From positions 7,845,842 through 7,909,841 of the forward strand of contig OX459103.1 in NCBI GenBank assembly GCA_949775045.1: a DNA stretch of 64,000 nucleotides, read 5' to 3'. Both the position numbers and the translations under genes were made by a program. The notes beneath the pieces were generated by a model. That model did no database searches. It was given only the letters and a program-made list of their open reading frames with translations, and was not told where the DNA came from. The first letter of the stretch is position 1; the number at the start of each line of letters is the position of its first letter. Shown piece by piece: positions 40,501 to 50,027 of the stretch. The DNA comes from Metridium senile. Lineage: Eukaryota; Cnidaria; Anthozoa; Actiniaria; Metridiidae.

Positions 40501-43500
40501 TGGTAACTATAAATACACGGAGATTACCAGCGAATACAAACGCGAACGATACTCTGCTGCCCATGATGTGATTGTTTCTCAAATTTGTAAGTTTCATTGT
40601 TGCATAACATTCTGGGTCACATGACAGTTGTCAGCTGCCAAACCCATCCAGCTATCATATGTTTTGAAATCTCATCTTGATAAACTTTAATATGATAGAC
40701 AATAAGCTTTGTATCTTTGATTTCAGCTAAATAATATCAAAATCTGATTTTTTATTAAATTGATTGTTCCTAATATTCTAGGTCATGTGTCCCACCTTGC
40801 TTTTATATATTTTTGAAGTCTTCATGCTATAATCTTTATATGATATACAACAATTTTGTGTCTTTGGTTTTAACTAGATTACATCAAAATCTGATTTTTG
40901 GAATTAAATTGACTGTTGTGTGACATTCTAAGTCACGTGACAGGCCTTTGTTGCCACGCCTACCTTGCTATCATACAATTTTCAAATCTACTCATGATAC
41001 GCTTTATTTTGATACATAATGAGCATTGTTTTCTTGAATGATACTGGAAATTACCAAATTCCTGATCGTTTTCATAGGATTGACTGTTGTGTGACATACT
41101 AGGTCACGTGACAAGCGACAGCTGACACGCCCATCCAAATATCATATATTTTTGAAATTGTCTCGAAATAAGCTTTAATTTGATATGTTATAAGCTTTGT
41201 TTCTTTAAAGAATACCAAAAACAGATTTTTTGGCTATTGCGCAACATTCTAGGTCACGTGACAACCTTTAGCGACAACGCCCACCTTGCTATCATACATT
41301 TTTGAAATCTACTCATTATCAGCTTTAATTTGATGTATGTTAGCATTTGTCCCTCCGAGTGGTCCCAATCGGCCATTTTTCGGCTCCTGGCTCATGCACT
41401 AAATGACGTCACAACTCAGGCAAGAAAACCAATTTTTCATCTCCTTGAGTTCTTGCCTATTCGACAATGACGTCACAACTCAGGCAAGAAAACCAATTTT
41501 TCATCTCCTTGAGTTCTTGCCTATTTGACAGTGACGTCACTACTCAGGCAAGCAAACCATTTTTCCATCTCTTTGAGTTCTTGCCTATTTGACAATGACG
41601 TCACAACTCAGGCAAGCAAACCATTTTTTCCATCTCCTTGAGTTCTTGTCTATTTGACAGTGACGTCACTACTCAGGCAAGAAAACCAATTTTTCATCTC
41701 CTTGAGTTCTTGCCTATTTTACTGACCATTTTAATGAAAAGAGCGCAGGGAACTGTGAAGGGGAGTACTAATTGTTTTTCATTTCTTTTCAATAGGTTTA
41801 GTGGCGGTAAAAGTACACATATACTTTCCGCTGACACAGCACTACGTCTTAACCAGCCCGCACAAGTCCAAATAATTCGAAATAGGAACACTATGACATT
41901 GATTGTAAATGGCAAAAAGTACACAAAGACATTTAATGGTTGGACAAAGCTTGATATGGATATGAACTCCTTCATGGGTCTTGGCACGGCTGCTGCTCAT
42001 GGGTCTGCTGCATTGTTGGCAAAGGCGTGAGTACCAATTTTGTATATTGTGCATATTTTTTATTAGAGTAGTTTTGCATAAGCCGGTTCTCGTATGCTAA
42101 TGTGTTTCTTATTTGCTAATGAGGTCGTTGACAAGTAATATGACAAATTTATGTGCATACGATAGCGTGTAATATATTCTTTATAATTTTACTATAGCTC
42201 GCGGTAATTTAAGGAATGTACATATTATCAAACAATTGAAACTTAAAAATTTCACGGGCTGTAGTTAAATTTAAAAGTATATATTACATGCTATCGAGGC
42301 TGAGGTAATTCGATCTGCGAGAGAACCGTTATAAGGTCTATTCAAATTGCGTCTTTTTCATATACATATGACACATTCATTCGTTGATTTTGTTTCTGTA
42401 TCCATAGCAAAAAAAATACTGGTTTGTCAGTTAGTTTCAAAGGCTGCATTCAAGACTTCACCGTTGATGATCCAAACTTACGATCCCGGGTTATCGACCT
42501 CTCCCCAAGAGACTCGAAAGGTTCCTTAAATCGTTACTATGTCAGTGCTCCTGTCAATGTTAAAAAATGTGGCTGTCGACATCAATCTTGCCTCAACGGT
42601 GGAGACTGTCTTGAAACAGGTATAGGTTTCCGTTGTAGATGTACGGCTGGACATTTTGGAACTCAGTGTGAAGTTGTAGGTAAGATAGTACGATGGATTT
42701 GATTGGTTAAACGCTCGTGAAATAATAGTAAACTAATAGGCCTTTTGCAGGATCTAGTCACGTGACATAAATTCCAAAAAAATCAGCTCTGGTAAAAAAG
42801 TTATTTGCATATTCAGAAAGAGCACATTAATTAAAGTAAGTACTGTTGCTGAGTTTTAGCATTTTAATGTAATTGGAAATATTTAGATTTAAAACTAGAA
42901 ACTTATCAAAGAATGCGTCCCAATCATACGTTCTTTATTAAGTTACGAGTTTTGAAAAAAATCAAAAATATTTCAAATTACATCAAAAAAAAGTTAAAAC
43001 TCAGCAACAGTACTAACTTTAATGTGCTCTTTCTGAATATGCTCTTTCTGAATATGTCAATAATTGTTTGGGGGAATTTATGTCACGTGATTATCATTAT
43101 CACCATCGTCATCATCATCACCATTATCATCTTCATCATCATTGTCATCAGTAACATCATCACCATCATCATCATCATCATCGTCATCAGTAACATCATC
43201 ATCATCACCATCGTCATCATCATCATCATCATCAGTAACATCATCACCATCATCATCACCATCATCATCAGTAACATCATCATTATTATCACCACCATCA
43301 TCACCATTATCATCACCATCGTCATCACCATCATCATCATCAGTAACATCATCACAATCATCATCATCAGTAACATCATCATCATCAGTAATATCATCAC
43401 CATCATCATCATTAGCATCATCACCATCGTCATCACCATCATCATCACCATCAACATTACCATACCTACCGTTATTTCATATCTTATTCTCCCGCCCACA

Positions 43501-46500
43501 GATAATTCGTTTGGCTTTTGGAGAAGAAATGGTTACATGAAATACGCCAGTCTTCCTGGATCAGACAGTACAAAAACGACCATGAACATGGTATTCAGAC
43601 CAGTAAGTCAAAGTGGTGTGTTACTTTACGCCATACAAAAGACAAACTCAAAGAAGTTCGATTATATTGTTGTTCTACTGCGAAGAGGATACGTTATATT
43701 CAGGTAAATTATCAGTTCTTATTGTTCTCAATATCAGAGCTGTCATCTATATTCTCCCTATCATTACTATAACACAACTTATAATCCCATTACAAATTCA
43801 TATACACCAATTTCAAAAATCGTTGTCGCAGCCAAAGCTACAGTCCACACACTGTGAAAACCCTGCAAAGGATGTCGGTATTTCGTCTTTTGTTATCACA
43901 CTATCCCCATGGACATTAAGAATGCATTTTCAAGAAAAAAATTAAAACTTGTCTTTTTAAAGAGAACTAATATATATCAATCAATTTTTACTATTTTTTT
44001 CTAAATTATTTTATCAATCTTGTAATAATATATTTGTTAGTGTATATATATTTTTATATTGTAAAAGCATTGAGATTTTTAAATGCGTATTTTCAAGAAT
44101 TAAATATTATTATTATTATTATTATCAATTCATTGGTATAGCATGTTTTGGATGGACGTGTTGCCAGTGTTATATGACCATAACACTGTTACAGTGGTAG
44201 ATGATGAAACACTGATATTTCTTTAAAAAATGTGTTATAAATCACAAATTATGTTCATAATACCGACAACATTTGCAGGCTTTAGAGTTTGGACTGTAGC
44301 TTCGACTGCGATAACAATGTTTGACATCGCACACTGACCCAATGAACACAACAAAATGATCTCCTACCAAATATCAACTATATATATTGTAGATGTTGTT
44401 CCTATATAGCATCATGGAGGTTTTTCACGTTATCATTAGCATTATCACTATCATCATCATTATTATCATTGTCATTATCACATTCCTCATCATAACCATT
44501 ATGATTGCCATATTATTCATCATCATCATAATCATGTGCAGAACCATCACTTGTTTTTACTAAAATCATAATAATCGGTGGCATTATCGCCGTCACCATA
44601 TTCATCACCTTCAGCGTCATTGTCATCAGTATCATCTTCTTTTTCATTATCATCATCATCATCACCACCATGTACTTACCAATATCAGCATTCATTTCAT
44701 TATTATTCTATTATTACTCTCAATTCATTTTATATGTTTGTTTGTTTATTGCTTGCTAGATTATCAGTTTGTTTAGTTATTTGTATGCCTGTTTGTTTCA
44801 GTTATTACATCTTTGTGCACTTGCTTATTTGTTTGTTGTTGGTTTTTTTTTTGCATATTTTGTCTGTCTGTTTGTTAGTTGATTGGATTGTATGTTTGCT
44901 TGTTTCTTTGTTTGTTTGTTTTTGTTTGCTTGTTTCTTTGTCTGTTTGTTTGTTTCCGGTTTTTTTCAGGGTTTTTTTTTTTTTAATTCTTTTTGTTACT
45001 AAACGCAAGCACTGTCGTCAAAGTCTTTTTTATACCTGTCACAGATATTCATGTTCTTTTTCAGCTTTGATCTTGGCAAAGGCTCAGTTGTAATTGAAAG
45101 TAGCAACAAGATTAACTTAAACAAATGGAATAATCTGGTAGTCACACGTACTGGTATAGTTGGTACTATCAATCTTAACAATGTATCTACGACTGGAAGT
45201 GCACCCAAAGGGCTTACCAGCCTTAACCTTAATCAAGCATTGTATATTGGTGGTGTTGGTGGCGGCGCTGTTCCTCCTAAGTAGGTTGATTGGCTTATTT
45301 TTGTTCATGCCTGTCTGTCTGTCTGTCGGTCGGTCGGTCGGTTGGTTGGCTAGCTTGTTGGTTTGTTATTGTTCTGTTTGGTTTGTTTGTTTTTGATTGA
45401 TTATGTATTTTTCACTTGGTTTTGTTTTGGATGAGACATTTTCTGGTGCCTTTTGTTTGCTTGTGTCTTTATTTGGTTGTATTGCATTGTGGGTTTTTTT
45501 TTAAATGCTCTATTTTCTGATTGGTAGAGCATTGCACCGGTACTGCAAAGGTCATGGATTCAAATCCCGTTGAAGTCCCGAATTTTTTTCGGGCTTCTAT
45601 AATTGCATTTGCATAAATTGCTTATTTCTCCGCGACGATCATAATCATACACACATCATATAACCGCGGATCAGACCCACATACGTATCTACATATCTCA
45701 CTCTGTGGTTTATTGAACTCAGCAAAATGACCTCCTACCAACATATGTGGCTTCATAGCTCAGTTGGTAGAGCATTGCACCGGTACTGCAAAGGTCATGG
45801 GTTCAAATCCCGTTGAAGTCCCGAATTTTTTTGGAATTCTATAATTGCAATTGCATAAATTGCTTATTTCTCCGCGACGATCATAATCATACACACGCTC
45901 TATTTTCTATTGCTATATATTTTGAGGGACACGAGTGCTTCACAACTTCCTTGCTGTTTTCATGCTTGTCGTCCTCACTAGTGCTAAGAATATTTTTTTC
46001 ATAAATTCTTCTAGAACTTCGGTGGTATTTTCTTTAACAATAATTATAATTATTTAATATTTATATAGCGCAAATATCTATGTACATATTTAAATGCGCT
46101 TGTATGAGAGTGAGGCAGTCACTGAGGGTGGTCACGGCCAGAGATTTGTTTACGTTCTCAGTGGTTCTTTTACGTCCACCTTGTAACATAGTCAGAGTGA
46201 ATAGTAATAACATCGTCAATAATAATACCACGCCTGAATTAAATACGACGTTTTAAAAATACTATAGCTCTGCAGTTCAATCAACAATCATCACAAGGTA
46301 TAAAGTTCTCGGATGTGTTTCAGTAATTAAATGCACTGATCAGCCAATCAACCCCGTTAATCCGGCCACGGAAGGGACAGCCCAAAATGGCCGTATTAAC
46401 GGGGTAGCCTTATTAAGCGGGCTGTCAAAAAATACATCAAAAACATGTGCTTTATAGATCATCACGTAACAATATAACAAATTAAGTGAAATTCTTGCAT

Positions 46501-49500
46501 ACTGTATTTCAAAATAATGTTTCTAAAACTTTTGATACTATTGGAGCTCAGCTATAACGCAACTTCTCCTATATCTTGAGATTTTCCGTGTGCTGTACAA
46601 TTACAGTATTACTTTAGTAGTACAATAGTTTAATAGTACAGAGAAAAGTAACGAATACTTTTTTTAAAAAGTCAGTCACTTTGCACTGTACGGACGAGTG
46701 AAGCTACTACGGACGAGTGAAGCCACACTGACTCCAGGCTGGATAGGACCTTAGTCCTGGACGTAATACGGGGTTTACAAGTATGGAAGTTTGTCAATGG
46801 GGCCACAAAAATAGTGGCCGTTGGCCGCATTAACGGGTGGCTGTATTAAGCGGGTAAATTTTAAATGGGCATTTCGTCGGGACCTAAAACATTGGCCGCA
46901 ATAATGGGGTGGCCGTATTAAGCGGGCGGCCGTAAAGCGGGGTTCCACTGTATTAAAATTGTATTAATTAATGTGAAATATTTAAGTGCAAATAAAGGAA
47001 CCGATTGCATGATGCTCAATCTTCATTGGTTATTTTATTCTTTTATAGATTGGCAAAACTAATGGTAACTACCGCTGGCTTAATTGGCTGCATACGTGAA
47101 CTTCGTATAAACAATGCAGTAATGGGCGTCAAAAATCAGGTGTCCCCACAGATACAAGGTCCCATACAAGCAAAGAACCCAACTTATGGTTGTGTAAACC
47201 ATAAATGTATGATGCTTGGCTGTTTGAATGGTGGAATATGTAAAACAAAGAGCGGAATCTCCAAGTGTAACTGCGCTGATGGTTTCTATGGAACACTATG
47301 CGAACAAAGAAGTAAGAAGCATTGTTGAGTTGATTAGTTGGTTTCTTTTGCGTGCGTGCGTGCCTGCCTGCTTGCCTGCTTGCCTGCTTGCCTGCTTGCC
47401 TGCTTGCCTGCTTGCCTGCTTGCCTGCTTGCCTGCTTGCCTGCTTGCCTGCTTGCCTGCTTGCCTGCTTGCCTGCTTGCCTGCTTGCCTGCTTGCCTGCT
47501 TGCCTGCTTGCCTGCTTGCCTGCTTGCCTGCTTGCCTGCTTACTTGGTATTTGTTGCTTTTATACACCTCATGCATAAATGCGATACCTTACTTAATCAG
47601 TATTAGAAGACACCATTACCTTTATTAGAAACAGCACAACGAAGTTAGGGATAATCCAAAAGTTCAATGAAGAAATATAAACTGATAAGAAGGGCTACAG
47701 CTTTTTTAATTTACAAAGATTTGGCTTAAAATTTGCACTTGGGCCTTTAGAACCTCGATTTCGCGTTTTGGGTACATTTCAAATGCTGATAACTCTTGCA
47801 GTGATTCGATATATGATAACAGAACTTTACCAAATTACTAATTTAGACATGTTCTTTCTTGTAATGGGAAAATATTACTGATATATCCTATTGTTCGTTG
47901 TTTCTTGTTGCTCGTTCCCAGTCCCTTGTTCTCAATCAATCAATCAATTTATTAAAGTCATAACGTGGGATAAGGTCGCCCTTACATCCGAGCCAGAGGC
48001 TCATGTAAAAAACGTATGACAATTATATAAATATGTTGTACTAGACATAAAGAAAAGATAAACATGAAAAGATAAATAATACTTACATAGATAATTTTAA
48101 ATTTATGGTGAATATGATAGAGTACAAACACTAAAAGTGTGCAACATAAATAACACTAAATACTGCTAAATTATGCAAATTCTTTCGTTCTCTATTGTTT
48201 AATCAACACTATTTAGTGGTAAATAGTACAAAGTATTGCACACTTTTAGTGTTTGTACTCTATATTTTAAGATAACTTTTGTACAAATGTATAAATGCAG
48301 ATACAAATGCAATAAAAATAGCGAGAGAAATTATGGAAGAATAATACTATAAAAGTATTTCAAATTAACAAGTATTTTATATCTCAAGCTAATTAAATCC
48401 AATGATCTTTACGGTCTACGTACCTGCCTGAATTCACTGATTTCATATTTACCTGATCGTTCATTCTTTTAGCTGAAGTTCCTCACCTGTCATCGAATGG
48501 CTACATCATATTAAAACCCTTAATGAAGCTAAAAAAACCTGAAATAGAAGGAATGTCGTTCAAGATAAAGCCCGAAGCCAATGATGGAGTTATCTTCTAC
48601 ACAGGATCAGCAACAAAGAACGGCTTTATGTCTATCGCCTTGAGAAATGGCAAGGTTGAATATCGGTAAGTCCTGTTTATGTTGTTCTTGATTCGTTTAT
48701 AACCGTGGTATAAATAGGAAAGCGTGACGTCACAACTTAGACTAGGAAACCGTTTTTCCATCTCCTTGAGTTCTTGCCTATTTGACCGTGACGTCACAAC
48801 TCAGAATAGAAAACCATTTTTTCATCTCGAGTTTTGATTTCGGTACTTTGCCGGGATTTTTACTGACCATTTGAATAAAAAAAGCAAAGCAAATTTCATA
48901 ATAAAATGTAAGTTTCTCCATCTTCAATTCGGTAAAATTACAGTTTGATAACGTTTAATTTTTTAATATGAGTGGTGCGTCTATTACATGCGCTATTTTA
49001 AATATCTTCACGTAGCCCTCAGACTTTATAACATTATCTCCTGAGTGGCATCATTTGCTCCTGTTGGAGCCCTTCGACGACAAACTATTTGAATTTACTG
49101 TATATCTGTTCTCTTTTTCTGTCTTGTTCAAGATCAGGTATATTTCTTGCCTATCTGTCCATTTCCAGTTCCCTGCGCCATCTTAAAAGGTAGCCGGGCC
49201 TTTGAATCGAAGCGAGACGAACGTTGAGTTTGCAATGATAGAGACACGTGAATAACTGCCCGGTGTTAAAAGGTCTCTATCATTGCAAGCTCAACGTTCG
49301 TCTCGCTTCAAGGCAAAGGCCCGGCTACCTTTCAAGATGGCGCAGGGAACTGTGAAGGGGATTATTGTCCTGCAAAGTGTTACAAGGACTCTTTCATTGC
49401 AAGCTAAACGTTCGTCTCGCTTCAATATTAATGCTAAGGCCCGGTTACCTTTCAAAATGGCGCCGGGTACTGTGAAGGGGTCTAATGTTTTTTGTATTTC

Positions 49501-49946
49501 TTTTCAATAGGTTCAGTGGCGGTAGAAGTACACATATACTGTCCGCTGACACAGCACTACGTCTTAACCAGCCCGCACAAGTCCAAATAATTCGAAATAG
49601 GAACACTATGACATTGATTGTAAATGGCAAAAAGTACACCAAAACATTTGTTGGTGCGACAGACTTTGCGATGAATATGAACTCAACCATGGGTCTTGTC
49701 ACGTCTGCTGCTCATGGGTCTGCTGCATTGTTGGCAAAGGCGTGAGTACCAATTTTTTATGTTGTGCATATTATTATTGCCTAGATATATTTGTTTCTTT
49801 GTTCTTTCCTCGGGGTCCTTAAAATATCGTTAATTGCATAAAATTACTTGTCACCTAAAATTACCTGAAGTCGTCTAAGATCACCTAAAATCGCTCTTAT
49901 TTATTATTATACATTTATTAATATTATTTATTATTATTATTATTTA

Positions 49947-50027
<81 letters not shown>

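Noticed and set aside
38715..41722. Regularly spaced repeats resembling a CRISPR array
   Set aside because: Contiguous eukaryotic minisatellite units without unique spacers.
45749..45822. tRNA gene (Thr GGT-like anticodon)
   Set aside because: It can fold as a tRNA, but position 33 is C and not T, and it is attached to a repeated tail with target-site duplication, so it is a SINE head.
47228..47628. Cys/Leu/Ala-rich repetitive frames on both strands
   Set aside because: Octanucleotide microsatellite translation.
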